Positions 7,992-17,172 of a stretch of 64,000 nucleotides of DNA are shown in pieces. The stretch comes from Pseudarthrobacter sp. fls2-241-R2A-127 (GTDB lineage Bacteria; Actinomycetota; Actinomycetes; Actinomycetales; Micrococcaceae), in contig NZ_JARVSF010000012.1 of the NCBI RefSeq assembly GCF_030209355.1, forward strand, positions 167,592 through 231,591. Reading direction: 5' to 3'. The notes beneath the pieces are model-generated. The model was not told the DNA's origin. It did no database searches and worked only from the letters and a program-made list of their open reading frames with translations. Every line of letters begins with the position of its first letter. The first letter of the stretch is position 1. The translations under genes were made by a program, and so were the position numbers.

Positions 7992-10622
7992 CTAGCGCCT
8001 GCCCTGGTGTGCGTCCAGGAGCCGGGCGCAGCGGATGAAGCCCAGGTGCGAGTAGGCCTGCGGGTGGTTGCCGAGGTGGGTTTCGGTGCCCGGATCGTAT
8101 TCTTCCGGGAGCAGTCCGGTGGGGCCGAAGAGGTTCACCAGCTGGTCGAACAGGTCCCAGGCCTCGTCGATGCGGCCCACGGCCACGTAGGCCTCGATCA
8201 GCCAGGTGGTGCAGATGTGGAACCCGCCCTCCAGGCCCGGCAGGCCGTCGTCGTACCGGTAACGGAACACGGTGGGGCCCACCCGCAGTTCCCGTTCGAC
8301 GGCGGTGACGGTGTCCAGGAAGCGCTGGTCGGTGACCTCCAGCAGGCCGGAGAGTCCGATGTGCAGGACGGCGGCGTCAAGGTCCGGGCTGTCGTAGGCC
8401 ACGGTGTAGGACCTGGCCGATTCGTCCCAGCCCTCGCGGAGCACCTCATCGCGGATGGTTGCCGCCGTGGGCGCCCAGGCCGGGTCCGGCTGGCGGCCGT
8501 GGCGCGCTGCCGTCCGCAGTGCCCGGTCCAGGGTGACCCAGCACATCACTTTCGAGTAGACGTGGTGGCGGGCTGCGCGCCGGGCCTCCCAGATCCCGTG
8601 GTCCGGTTCGTGCCAGCGGGCCAGGACGGCCGATGCCATCTGCACCATCAGGTCCCAGTGGGCGTCGTCCAGCGAGCCCTCACGCCCGCTGAGCGCGTGG
8701 ATCAGTTCGGCGACGGGCCCAAAGACGTCCAGCTGGACCTGGTGGTCGGCCGCATTGCCGATCCGCACCGGGCGGGACCCCGCGTACCCCGGCAGGCTGT
8801 CGACGACGGCCTCCGTGGAGAGCGGTGCGCCGGTTACCGAGTACAGGGGGTGCAGCCATTCGGGGCCCGGGGCGTGTTCGAGGATGCGGCCCAGCCAGTC
8901 CAGGAAGCCCGCGGCCTCGGCAGTGGAACCCAGGTCCACCAGCGCGTTGACTGTCATGGAGCCATCGCGCAGCCAGCAGTACCGGTAGTCCCAGTTCCGT
9001 GTCCCGCCGATGCCCTCGGGCAGGGACGTGGTGGGTGCGGCGAGGACGGCGCCCGTGGGCTGGTGCACCAGGGCACGGAGTACCAGCGCGGATCGTCGCA
9101 CCAGGGAGGGTTTGACGGAGGGCAGGTCGAGGTCCTGCACCCACTGCCGCGAGTGCAGGGCAACCGCGGCCCGACGCTCCGTTTCCCCGCCGGGATCCGC
9201 GGGCTGCGGTTCGGTATCGCCGCAGCGCAGGTTCAACACCACGGGGCCGTCCTGCAGGTTCACCGACGCCGTGGCCGTGGCGTGGATGCCGTCCGAGGCG
9301 ATGCTGAAGGTCACCCCCGGCGCGAACAGGATGATTGGCTCGGACGTGCCCACCACATGCAGTTCCTCGCCGCGGGCTTCCATGCTGAACGGGGCGTTGG
9401 CGTAGTCCGGCCGGGGCGCGAAGGTGATCCTCGCGGCGCCGTGGCCGGAGAGCACCCGCACCAGGCTGGTGATGCCGTCCGGGGCGGGCTCCAGGTAGTC
9501 GGTTACCGTCACGTCCGCCCACCGGGTTTCGACGATCATGGTGCTGTCCACGTACCGTTGGCCCAGCACCTGGGAGGCTTTGACCGGTTCCACGGAGAAG
9601 TGGCCGGCAGCGTCGCCACCCAGGATGTGGGCAAACAGGGATCCGGAGTCCGGCAGCGGGTGGCTCATCCAGCAGATCTTCGCGTCCGGGGTCAGCAGCG
9701 CGGTGGAGGAGCCGTTGCCGATCATCGAGTGCCGTTCCAGGCCGACGGCGTCCTCCCCGAACAGCCAGGCCCGGCGCAGTTCGAAGAGGAGGGCCAGGAC
9801 GCGGGCGAAGGCTTCGGGGTCCCGGACGCGGTGGGCGGCGGCGGTCTCCCCGGGCCCGACCCGCAGCCCCAGGTCCGGTCCGCGGAGGGTGGCGATGGCC
9901 AGTTCGTCGCTGTAGGCGTCACCGGCGAACATGGCGGCGCTGGCGCCGAGCCGGGAGCGGAGGCTTTCCAGTGCTTCCGCCTTGGACGGCTCCACCACGG
10001 AGAGGTCCAGCACGGAGCCGTCCACGATGAAGAACAGGCCATGGAGGCGGGCGATTTCCCGGGCGGTTTCCGTGACCGATTCGACCACCTCCGGCGGCGC
10101 GGGCCGGGTGTGGACGGAAACGGCCACGGGCTTGCGTTCGATCCAGATGCCCTCTTGGAAGCCCACGGCCTCGTTGAGCGCGGCGTTGACCTTGAGCAGG
10201 ACGGATTCGGTGGCCAGGCTCTGGGCATGCGCGAAGCCCATGTCCGACTCCGCACCGTGCGACCCGATCAGGTGGACCTCCACGGGCAGCCGGGACACCG
10301 CCGCCAGGTCGCGCAGGGACCGGCCGGAAATGATCGCCGCATGCGTGTTGGGCAAGGCTGCCAGGGCGCGGAGTGCGATGGCCGCGTTGCCCAGGGGCAG
10401 GATCTCCGTGGAGATTCCTTCGGCCTCGCAGAGGGTCCCGCCGTAGTTGCAGGCCACCAAAAGGGAGGGCACGCGGGCCAGTACTTTGAGTTCGGCCAGC
10501 AGTGCGGGGGTGAGCCCGTTGTCCGCGGCATCCGACTGGATGAAGGCGCGGAGCATTTCCAGCGGGAGCGAACGGGTGAGCAGCGCGGATTCCGCCACGC
10601 TTTGGTTCAACGGCGTAGGCAT
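7992..10622 (-). CDS. Fusion of a degenerate trehalose-phosphatase-like (OtsB) domain to a GH15 trehalase/glucoamylase domain
   Basis: An 876-residue two-domain protein. Residues ~45-260 resemble the HAD-fold OtsB phosphatase, with the ISGR motif and GDAYSDE (234-240) kept. The HAD nucleophile motif, however, reads NYGGTL at 59-64 instead of DxDGT: Asn59 replaces the nucleophile and Gly61 the general acid. Residues ~280-876 form a GH15 (alpha/alpha)6 domain with RNWDYRYCWLRD, GIWEAR (Glu679) and LPEEYDP (Glu840/841), which look intact. Mycobacterial GH15 homologues are trehalases, so trehalose hydrolysis is the best guess. The HAD domain is probably a non-catalytic binding or structural module. 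Start is ATG at 10622. Confidence 0.86.
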   Translation of the reverse strand: MPTPLNQSVAESALLTRSLPLEMLRAFIQSDAADNGLTPALLAELKVLARVPSLLVACNYGGTLCEAEGISTEILPLGNAAIALRALAALPNTHAAIISGRSLRDLAAVSRLPVEVHLIGSHGAESDMGFAHAQSLATESVLLKVNAALNEAVGFQEGIWIERKPVAVSVHTRPAPPEVVESVTETAREIARLHGLFFIVDGSVLDLSVVEPSKAEALESLRSRLGASAAMFAGDAYSDELAIATLRGPDLGLRVGPGETAAAHRVRDPEAFARVLALLFELRRAWLFGEDAVGLERHSMIGNGSSTALLTPDAKICWMSHPLPDSGSLFAHILGGDAAGHFSVEPVKASQVLGQRYVDSTMIVETRWADVTVTDYLEPAPDGITSLVRVLSGHGAARITFAPRPDYANAPFSMEARGEELHVVGTSEPIILFAPGVTFSIASDGIHATATASVNLQDGPVVLNLRCGDTEPQPADPGGETERRAAVALHSRQWVQDLDLPSVKPSLVRRSALVLRALVHQPTGAVLAAPTTSLPEGIGGTRNWDYRYCWLRDGSMTVNALVDLGSTAEAAGFLDWLGRILEHAPGPEWLHPLYSVTGAPLSTEAVVDSLPGYAGSRPVRIGNAADHQVQLDVFGPVAELIHALSGREGSLDDAHWDLMVQMASAVLARWHEPDHGIWEARRAARHHVYSKVMCWVTLDRALRTAARHGRQPDPAWAPTAATIRDEVLREGWDESARSYTVAYDSPDLDAAVLHIGLSGLLEVTDQRFLDTVTAVERELRVGPTVFRYRYDDGLPGLEGGFHICTTWLIEAYVAVGRIDEAWDLFDQLVNLFGPTGLLPEEYDPGTETHLGNHPQAYSHLGFIRCARLLDAHQGRR

Positions 10623-10819
10623 CCAGGTACCCCTTCGAGGCAGAACCAGGCCGGGAACTCAGCCGCTGGATCGCCTGCGGACTACCGGTTGGTGCCCCGC
10701 CCGGAAATCCCAGCAATCCCTGACGGGGCAGTATCCATCTTCAGCCGCGGGGGTTTCCCCCGAAAGTCGCTTTTATTGCGTCCGTGTAAAAGCAGCGCAC
10801 CGGCCCGGCGGCGAAAGCC

Positions 10820-11815
10820 TCAGGCGCCCACCCGGGCCAGTCCGGCGGCTTCGGCCAGCAACTCGACGGAGCGCAGCCGCGCCTCGGTACCGGTGCTCTG
10901 GTGCGCCACGATGAGTTCGTCGGCGTCGGCGTGCTTGCCGAAATCAGCCAGGTAGTCCACCACGGCGTCCGGCGTGCCCACGGCGGAGTAGCGCATCATC
11001 TGGGCGACGTGCTGGCCCTGCGGGGAGTCCAGGACCATGTCCGCTTCGTCGTCGGTGAACTCGCGGCCGCCGCCGAAGAACAGCGAGACGCGTGCGCGCT
11101 TGGTGGCCTGGAACATGGCTTGGGCCTCGGACGCCGAGTCGGCGGCGATCACGTTGACGCCGGCGATCACGTGCGGCGCGTCGAGCTGGGCTGAGGGCTT
11201 GAACTCGCGGCGGTAGATGGCCACGGCGTCCTGCAGGGCGGCCGGGGCAAAGTGCGAGGCGAACGCGTACGGGAGGCCCAGCTGCGCGGCGAGCCGGGCG
11301 CCAAACAGGGATGATCCCAGGATGTAGAGCGGAACGTTGGTCCCCTTGCCCGGGGTGGCCTCGACGCCCTGGATGCGGGTGGGGCCGGTCAGGTAGCCCT
11401 GCAGTTCCAGGACATCCTGCGGGAAGCTGTCCGCGGACATCGGGTCCCGGCGCAGGGCGCGCATGGTGTTCTGGTCACTGCCGGGTGCCCGCCCCAGGCC
11501 CAGGTCGATCCGGCCCGGGTGAAGGGTTTCCAGGGTGCCGAACTGTTCGGCGATGGTCAGCGGCGAGTGGTTGGGCAGCATGATGCCGCCGGCGCCCAGC
11601 CGGATGCTTTCGGTGTGCGCGGCCACGTGGGCAATCAGCACGCTGGTGGCGGAGGAGGCGATGGAGGACATGTTGTGGTGCTCCGCGTACCAGACCCGCC
11701 GGTACCCCAGCTTCTCGGCGCTTTGCGCCATGGCCACGCTGCCCGCGAAACTCTCCGACGCCGTCTGGCCTTTGCCGATGGTTGCCAGGTCAAGGATGGA
11801 GAGGGGAAGAGTCAC
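10820..11815 (-). CDS. LLM-class flavin-dependent oxidoreductase (YhbW/luciferase-like)
   Basis: A 331-residue bacterial-luciferase-like flavin oxidoreductase of the single-subunit YhbW/MsnO8 type. Diagnostic stretches are [42 protein letters not shown] and [19 protein letters not shown]. It uses reduced FMN from a separate reductase, and its substrate is unknown. The start is GTG at 11815 with no good ribosome-binding site, so the start is uncertain. It stands alone, divergent from the aldo/keto reductase at 11958. Confidence 0.84.
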   Translation of the reverse strand: MTLPLSILDLATIGKGQTASESFAGSVAMAQSAEKLGYRRVWYAEHHNMSSIASSATSVLIAHVAAHTESIRLGAGGIMLPNHSPLTIAEQFGTLETLHPGRIDLGLGRAPGSDQNTMRALRRDPMSADSFPQDVLELQGYLTGPTRIQGVEATPGKGTNVPLYILGSSLFGARLAAQLGLPYAFASHFAPAALQDAVAIYRREFKPSAQLDAPHVIAGVNVIAADSASEAQAMFQATKRARVSLFFGGGREFTDDEADMVLDSPQGQHVAQMMRYSAVGTPDAVVDYLADFGKHADADELIVAHQSTGTEARLRSVELLAEAAGLARVGA

Positions 11816-11957
11816 GTCAGGTGCCGGCCTTTCAAAAACGTTGCGTAGGGTGGTGCCGGCCGGATTGCGGCGGGCACTTGGTGCATAACGACGGCGGCCC
11901 CCGGCTTATTTCTTCGGCCTGCGGAATACTCAGCACACTTATGAGGTTGCCGCCCCT

Positions 11958-12830
11958 ATGAGCCAAGATTCAACGAAGCAGCTGGAACTGTCCGCAACGA
12001 TCGACCTCAAGGACGTGGGAACCGTGCACCGGCTCGGTTTCGGTGCCATGCGCATCGTCGGTGACGGGGTGTGGGGTGAGCCCGCAGACCGCGCCGCTGC
12101 CGTGGCCGTGCTGCGCCGCGCCGTCGAGCTCGGCGTGGATTTCATCGACACCGCCGACTCCTACGGCCCCAACATCAGCGAGGAAATCATCGCGGAGGCC
12201 CTGCACCCGTACAAGGAGGGACTGAAGGTCGCCACCAAGGTGGGCTTCACCCGCACCGGGCCCAACAAGTGGATCCCGGTGGGCCGCCCCGAATACCTGC
12301 GCCAGCAGACGGAACTGAGCCTGCGGAAGCTGAAGGTGGACACCTTGGACCTGCTGCAGCTGCACAGGATCGATCCCAAGGTGGACGCCGAGGAGCAGTT
12401 CGGCGTGCTGCGCGAACTCCAGGACGAGGGCAAGGTCCGTGCCCTGGGCCTGTCGCAGGTGAGCGTCGCGGAGTTGGAAGCGGCCGGGAAGCACTTCACC
12501 GTGTCCACGGTCCAGAACCGTTACAACCTGACCGACCGGTCCTCCGAGGACGTCCTGCGGTACTCGGAGGAAAACGGCATCGGGTTCATCCCGTGGGCAC
12601 CCATTTCCGCGGGCGAGCTCGCCAAGCCGGGCGGCCCGCTGGATGAAGCCGCCAAGCGCCTGGGCGCCACCACCTCCCAGGTGGCCCTGTCCTGGCTGCT
12701 GCGCCGCTCCCCCGTGATGATGCCCATCCCCGGCACCGGTTCCATTCCCCACCTCGAAGAAAACATGGCCGCCGCCGGCCTCACGCTCGACGACGATACG
12801 TACGCCGAGCTCGAAGCCGCCGGCAAGTAG
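11958..12830 (+). CDS. Aldo/keto reductase
   Basis: A 290-residue NADPH-dependent aldo/keto reductase with a TIM-barrel fold. The catalytic tetrad can be placed at Asp64, Tyr69, Lys94 and His136 (DTADSYG, ATKVG, LQLHRID), and the C-terminal [14 protein letters not shown] is the cofactor-binding region. It reduces carbonyl compounds in the cytoplasm; the exact substrate is open. It lies 24 bases upstream of the DJ-1/PfpI gene, so the two probably form an aldehyde/electrophile detoxification operon ended by the strong hairpin at 13579. Confidence 0.9.
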   Translation: MSQDSTKQLELSATIDLKDVGTVHRLGFGAMRIVGDGVWGEPADRAAAVAVLRRAVELGVDFIDTADSYGPNISEEIIAEALHPYKEGLKVATKVGFTRTGPNKWIPVGRPEYLRQQTELSLRKLKVDTLDLLQLHRIDPKVDAEEQFGVLRELQDEGKVRALGLSQVSVAELEAAGKHFTVSTVQNRYNLTDRSSEDVLRYSEENGIGFIPWAPISAGELAKPGGPLDEAAKRLGATTSQVALSWLLRRSPVMMPIPGTGSIPHLEENMAAAGLTLDDDTYAELEAAGK

Positions 12831-12854
12831 AAACCCAACGACAGGAGAAACACC

Positions 12855-13553
12855 ATGGCAAACATCCTGATGGTCGTCTCGGCCGCCGATTCCCTCACCA
12901 TGAAGGACGGCAGCGAACACCCCACCGGCTACTGGGCGGAGGAGCTGGTGGTCTCCCACCAGACCCTGACCGATGCCGGTAACACCGTCCACATCGCCAC
13001 CCCCGGCGGCAGGAAGCCCACCGTGGACCAGGTAAGCCTGGCCCCCGAATCGGCAGGCGGCGAGGACCGCGCGCAGGGTTTCCGCGACTACCTGGCCAAG
13101 ATCGACGGCGAGCTGGCGCACCCGCTGGTCCTCGCCGACGTCGACATCAACGGCTATGACGCCGTGGTGATGCCCGGCGGCCACGGCCCCATGGCCGACC
13201 TGTTCAAGGACGCGGACCTGGGCCGCCTGCTGGTGGCAGCCAACAAGGACGGGAAGGTCATTGCACCGTTCTGCCACGGTCCCGCGGGGCTGCTGAGCGC
13301 AACGGACGACGACGGCGGGTTCGCTTTCAAGGGCCGGCGCCTGACGGTCTTCACCAACGAGGAAGAGCTCGGCGGCGGAACGGGCGAGAACACCCCGTGG
13401 CTGGTGGAGGACGCGCTCAAGGAGAAGGGTGCCGTCGTCGAAAACGGCGCGGCCTGGTCCTCCAACGTGGTGCGCGACGGCAACCTCATCACCGGGCAGA
13501 ACCCGCAGTCCAGCGAGGACGTGGCCAAGGAAGTCCTGGCCGCGCTGAGCTAG
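12855..13553 (+). CDS. DJ-1/PfpI-family protein (Hsp31-like, class I glutamine amidotransferase fold)
   Basis: A 232-residue DJ-1/PfpI superfamily protein. The nucleophile-elbow cysteine is Cys140 in PFCHGPAG, followed by His141, and VMPGGHGPM precedes it. The extra segment around residues 25-60 and the overall length match Hsp31-type members, several of which act as glutathione-independent glyoxalases or protein deglycases. The pairing with an aldo/keto reductase fits methylglyoxal or carbonyl detoxification, though this is inference. The ATG follows ACAGGAGAAACACC, a clear ribosome-binding site. Confidence 0.87.
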   Translation: MANILMVVSAADSLTMKDGSEHPTGYWAEELVVSHQTLTDAGNTVHIATPGGRKPTVDQVSLAPESAGGEDRAQGFRDYLAKIDGELAHPLVLADVDINGYDAVVMPGGHGPMADLFKDADLGRLLVAANKDGKVIAPFCHGPAGLLSATDDDGGFAFKGRRLTVFTNEEELGGGTGENTPWLVEDALKEKGAVVENGAAWSSNVVRDGNLITGQNPQSSEDVAKEVLAALS

Positions 13554-13578
13554 GCGGCAACAGTTCCGAGGCAACGGA

Positions 13579-13618
13579 AGAGGGGACCAGTTCACACACT
13601 GAACTGGTCCCCTCTTTG
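13579..13618 (+). terminator. Strong intrinsic terminator after the DJ-1/PfpI gene
   Basis: A perfect 16-bp stem (13579-13594 with 13600-13615), a five-base loop CACAC and a short T run. It lies 25 bases after the stop codon and ends the aldo/keto reductase-DJ-1 transcript. Confidence 0.85.
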
Positions 13619-13742
13619 CCGTATTCCGGCCGTGTCACCTGCCGCAAAATATGACCCCGCCGGTCCTCCGGTGAACCGCCGTTACTCCCCGTATCCCAGG
13701 GTTTCGCGGGCCTTTGATTCCCCCTCCGAAGCTGCCGGATAG

Positions 13743-14771
13743 TTGCTGCAACGCGCACTCCCGCCGCATCTTTCGGCCCCTTCCAGGAGGAACTATGCCC
13801 ATCAAACCAAGCCTGCCGCCGTCGCGGCCCTTGCCGTCTCGGCCCTGCTGGGACTGGCTGCCTGCTCCGATCCGGGCGCTTCGGCGGCGACAGCACCGTC
13901 GTCGTCCACCGCCAGCGCCGCGGGCAGGACCTTCAACCTGTCACCGCAGCAGGACCGCTTCCCGGTGGCCAAGGACGCCGCCGCGGCGGCCCTGGTGCCT
14001 GAGGCCATCAAGGCCGACGGCAAGCTCACGGTGGTGACCACGGGCGGCGCCGCGCCGTTGAGCCTGTTCGCCACGGACAACAAAACCCTGATCGGCAGCG
14101 AGGTTGACATCGCCTACGCCGTGGGCGGGGCCCTGGGACTGGACGTCGAGGTCCTGCCCGTCGCCTGGGCGGACTGGCCGCTGGGCATCGAATCCTCCAA
14201 GTACGAGGCCGTGCTGTCCAACGTGACCGTCACCGAGGCGCGCAAGGAAAAGTTCGATTTCGCCACCTACCGCAACGACCTCCTGGGCTTCTACGCCAAG
14301 AGCGACTCCGATATCGGGGAGGTCAAGGAAGCCAAGGACGTGGCGGGCAAGCGGATCATCGTGGGCTCGGGCACCAACCAGGAAGCGATCCTGGTGCGCT
14401 GGGACGAGGAGAACAAGAAGAACGGCCTGGCGCCGGTCCAGTTCCAGTATTACGACGACGATTCCGCCTCCAGCCTGGCCCTCCAGTCCGGACGTGCGGA
14501 CCTGACGTTCGGACCCAACGCCGCTGCGGCGTACAAGGCAGCGCAGGACGGGAAGACCAAGCAGGTGGGCACGCTGAACGGCGGCTGGCCACTGACGGCG
14601 CAGATCGCCTTCACCACCAAGAAGGGCAACGGGCTGGCAGTTGCTGCGCAGGCAGCCCTGAACCACCTGATTGACGACGGCACCTACGCCAAAATCCTGG
14701 ACCGCTGGGGCCTCTCCTCCGAGGCCGTGCAAAAGTCCGAACTGAACCCGGCGGGCCTGCCTAAAAAATAG
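13743..14771 (+). CDS. ABC transporter solute-binding lipoprotein, polar amino-acid type (start region disturbed)
   Basis: A family-3 periplasmic-binding-type lipoprotein with a lipobox (LGLAAC) and a two-lobed domain over about 270 residues. It is clearly paralogous to the binding protein at 49129 (shared IGSE-DIA, SGTNQE, GRADL and RWGLS stretches). The only good ribosome-binding site (AGGAGG, 13784-13789) precedes an ATG at 13795 that is one frame off the body of the gene. Restoring one A in the AAACCAAGCC region would fuse MPIKP to the signal peptide. As read, translation must start at TTG 13743 (342 residues), which has no obvious site. No permease or ATPase is adjacent, so it may be an orphan. 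Confidence 0.75.
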   Translation: MLQRALPPHLSAPSRRNYAHQTKPAAVAALAVSALLGLAACSDPGASAATAPSSSTASAAGRTFNLSPQQDRFPVAKDAAAAALVPEAIKADGKLTVVTTGGAAPLSLFATDNKTLIGSEVDIAYAVGGALGLDVEVLPVAWADWPLGIESSKYEAVLSNVTVTEARKEKFDFATYRNDLLGFYAKSDSDIGEVKEAKDVAGKRIIVGSGTNQEAILVRWDEENKKNGLAPVQFQYYDDDSASSLALQSGRADLTFGPNAAAAYKAAQDGKTKQVGTLNGGWPLTAQIAFTTKKGNGLAVAAQAALNHLIDDGTYAKILDRWGLSSEAVQKSELNPAGLPKK

Positions 14772-14789
14772 GCGGCCTGCCGACGAAGG

Positions 14790-14826
14790 AATCCCCGCCC
14801 GAAGACCTGCCCGGCGGGGATTTTTC
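14790..14826 (+). terminator. Intrinsic terminator after the solute-binding lipoprotein
   Basis: A ten-bp stem (14790-14799 with 14813-14822) of AATCCCCGCC and its complement, followed by TTTTCT. It lies about 20 bases after the stop codon. Confidence 0.8.
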
Positions 14827-14906
14827 TGTGGCGCCGCAGGCTGGTTTCAACCGCCCGTGGGCCCGGCAAAGTGCGCTCCGGACCGGTTAGGCAATAGTCT
14901 GGCCCG

Positions 14907-15533
14907 ATGGGGACCAGTGCCGTGAACTCCGGCGAACAGATGGACAGGCAGACCCGCATCCTTGATGCGGCGATGGATTTGCTGTCCCGCCACGGCATCT
15001 CGGGCGTGAGCATGCGCGCCGTGGCACGCGAGGCCGGCGTGGCGCTGGGCCTGGTCAACTACTACTACGACGACAAGACCACCCTGATCCGGGCTGCCCT
15101 TCGCCGGGTGGATGAGCATGACGTTGCGCTCGTCGCCCCGGACCCGTCGCTGGCCCCCGATGAACGGTTGCGCCAAGCACTGCGGCAGGTGGCGGGCGCA
15201 GATTTACTGACCACCCGCTACCTGTCACTGCGCTTGCACCTGTGGGCCCTGGCCCGGGCCGACGAGGATTACGCCCAGATCAACGCCGCCGCGTTCGACC
15301 GGTACCTGGACGGGCTCGCCACACTGGTGTCCAATGCGATTCCCGAACTCCCGTGGAAGGCGTGCAGGGATCGGGCCGCGGATATTGTCGTCATCCAAAA
15401 CGGGATGTGGTTGACCGCCCTCCTCGGCGTGGACCGCGCTGCCACCCAGCGGAGCATTGCCCGTACGGAGGAGATCGCCTTCGCGCCGGTTCCGGACGAC
15501 ACAGGGACCTCCCCGGAACCCGGCCTGGCCTGA
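14907..15533 (+). CDS. TetR-family regulator, BetI-like
   Basis: A 208-residue TetR regulator. The N-terminal helix-turn-helix covers roughly residues 16-60 (GISGVSMRAVAREAGVALGLVNYYY), and the C-terminal half is a TetR_C/BetI-like ligand domain. It lies 100 bases upstream of betaine aldehyde dehydrogenase and choline oxidase in the same direction, with a pair of palindromes between. By analogy with BetI it probably represses the choline module and is relieved by choline or betaine aldehyde. The ATG at 14907 is taken; ATG at 14940 is an alternative. Confidence 0.85.
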   Translation: MGTSAVNSGEQMDRQTRILDAAMDLLSRHGISGVSMRAVAREAGVALGLVNYYYDDKTTLIRAALRRVDEHDVALVAPDPSLAPDERLRQALRQVAGADLLTTRYLSLRLHLWALARADEDYAQINAAAFDRYLDGLATLVSNAIPELPWKACRDRAADIVVIQNGMWLTALLGVDRAATQRSIARTEEIAFAPVPDDTGTSPEPGLA

Positions 15534-15572
15534 GGCTACCGGCCCTGCCACGCGGGCAGTGCCGGGCGTAGC

Positions 15573-15614
15573 ATTGAACGACTGTTCAAGAAAAGTATTG
15601 AACAGTCGTTCAAT
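15573..15614. promoter_or_regulatory. Double TetR operator upstream of the choline oxidation genes
   Basis: Two 16-bp palindromes of form TTGAAC-N4-GTTCAA at 15574-15589 and 15598-15613, separated by eight bases. The second is the exact reverse complement of the first, so the whole 42-base block is itself a perfect palindrome with an 8-base centre. It lies 20 bases before the aldehyde dehydrogenase ATG, between the TetR gene and its likely targets, the expected place for a repressor operator. Confidence 0.75.
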
Positions 15615-15633
15615 CTCCATTACTGTGCTCGGT

Positions 15634-17172
15634 ATGACTTACGCCACAGCAGACGGAGACGCCGCCGCACGCGCCCTCCCCGACACGCCCCGCACCCTGT
15701 TCATCAACGGCCGCTGGGAACCGGCAGCCTCCGGCGCCGCCCGGGAGATCCGCAACCCCGCCGACGGCGAAGTAGTCGCCATGGTGTCCGAAGGCGACCG
15801 CGAGGACGCCGAACGCGCCATTGCCGCGGCCCGGGCAGCCTTCGACTCCGGAGTGTGGTCTTCCGTCCCGGCCCCCGAGCGCGGCACGTTCCTGCTCAAG
15901 GTTGCCGCCGGCCTGCGGGAGCACCGGGAAAAGTTTGCCCGCGCCGAGTCGCTGGACACCGGTAAGCGCATGGTGGAAAGCCGCATCGACATCGATGACA
16001 TCGCCGCCTGCTTCGAGTACTTCGGCAGGCTCGCGGGCCAGCAGCCGGGCCGCGTTGTGGACGCCGGGAATCAGGACGTCGTCAGCCGGATCGTCTATGA
16101 ACCGGTCGGCGTCTGCGGCCTCATCACACCGTGGAACTACCCCCTCCTCCAGGCCGCCTGGAAGATCGCACCCGCGCTGGCAGCCGGCTGCACCTTCGTC
16201 CTCAAGCCGGCCGAATTAACCCCCTCCACCAGCATCCTGTGCATGCAGCTCATGCAGGACCTGGGCCTGCCCGACGGTGTCGCGAACCTTCTCACCGGAC
16301 CCGGCACCAAGGTTGGGGCACCGCTGTCCGAACACCCCGACGTCGACCTCATCTCGTTTACCGGCGGACTGGAAACAGGCAAGCGCATCGCCGCCACCGC
16401 CGCCGCCACCGTCAAGAAAATTGCGCTTGAACTGGGCGGCAAGAACCCGAACGTCATCTTCGCCGACGCCGACTTCGATGCCGCCGTGGACAACGCGCTC
16501 AACGGTGCCTTCGTCCACTCCGGCCAGGTCTGCTCCGCAGGCGCCCGCCTGGTGGTGGAGGAATCCATCGCCGAACGCTTCGTGGATGAACTGGTGCGCC
16601 GCGCTGAGGGCATCCGCCTGGGCGGCCCCTTCGACGACGACGCCGAGACCGGCCCGCTGATCTCGGCAGGACACCGCGACAGTGTCCACGAATACGTCCA
16701 GCGCGGCATCGCCGAAGGCGCCCGGCTGAGGACCGGCGGCTCGGCGCCTTCCGGGGAGAAATACGACGCCGGGTTCTACTACCTGCCCACCATCCTGGAC
16801 CAGGTGCAGCGCGGCATGTCAGTGGTCACCGACGAGGCGTTCGGCCCGGTGGTGACGGTGGAAACCTTCCGAACCGAGGATGAGGCCGTGGCAATCGCCA
16901 ACGACACCATCTACGGCCTGGCCGGGGCCGTCTGGACGCAGGACGCCGGGAAGGCCCAGCGGGTGGCGGGCAGGCTGCGGCACGGCACCATCTGGATCAA
17001 CGACTACCACCCCTACCTCCCCCAGGCCGAGTGGGGCGGCTTCGGCCAGTCCGGCGTCGGCCGCGAGCTGGGCCCCACCGGCCTGGCCGAATACCAGGAA
17101 GCCAAGCACATCTACCAGAACACCAGCCCGCAGGTTACCGGCTGGTTTGCTGACCACGGCAAGGAGAACTAG
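15634..17172 (+). CDS. betB: Betaine aldehyde dehydrogenase
   Basis: A 512-residue NAD(P)+-dependent aldehyde dehydrogenase. The catalytic cysteine is Cys300 ([10 protein letters not shown]), and the general base is Glu266 (LELGGKNPN). Its stop codon directly abuts the choline oxidase ATG, so it most likely oxidises betaine aldehyde to glycine betaine, completing the pathway started by choline oxidase. I chose the ATG at 15634 (MTYATADGD) just after the operator; the frame extends further upstream but would run through the palindromes and the end of the TetR gene. Confidence 0.93.
   Translation: MTYATADGDAAARALPDTPRTLFINGRWEPAASGAAREIRNPADGEVVAMVSEGDREDAERAIAAARAAFDSGVWSSVPAPERGTFLLKVAAGLREHREKFARAESLDTGKRMVESRIDIDDIAACFEYFGRLAGQQPGRVVDAGNQDVVSRIVYEPVGVCGLITPWNYPLLQAAWKIAPALAAGCTFVLKPAELTPSTSILCMQLMQDLGLPDGVANLLTGPGTKVGAPLSEHPDVDLISFTGGLETGKRIAATAAATVKKIALELGGKNPNVIFADADFDAAVDNALNGAFVHSGQVCSAGARLVVEESIAERFVDELVRRAEGIRLGGPFDDDAETGPLISAGHRDSVHEYVQRGIAEGARLRTGGSAPSGEKYDAGFYYLPTILDQVQRGMSVVTDEAFGPVVTVETFRTEDEAVAIANDTIYGLAGAVWTQDAGKAQRVAGRLRHGTIWINDYHPYLPQAEWGGFGQSGVGRELGPTGLAEYQEAKHIYQNTSPQVTGWFADHGKEN

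Noticed and set aside
10747..10762. Hairpin CGGGGG-TTT-CCCCCG
   Set aside because: Short stem, no T run on the strand where it would be useful.
8007..10955. 982-codon open frame on the plus strand
   Set aside because: It is antisense to the OtsB/GH15 gene and is open because of strong GC bias at third codon positions; it shows no domain and is rich in Gly/Gln/Arg/His.
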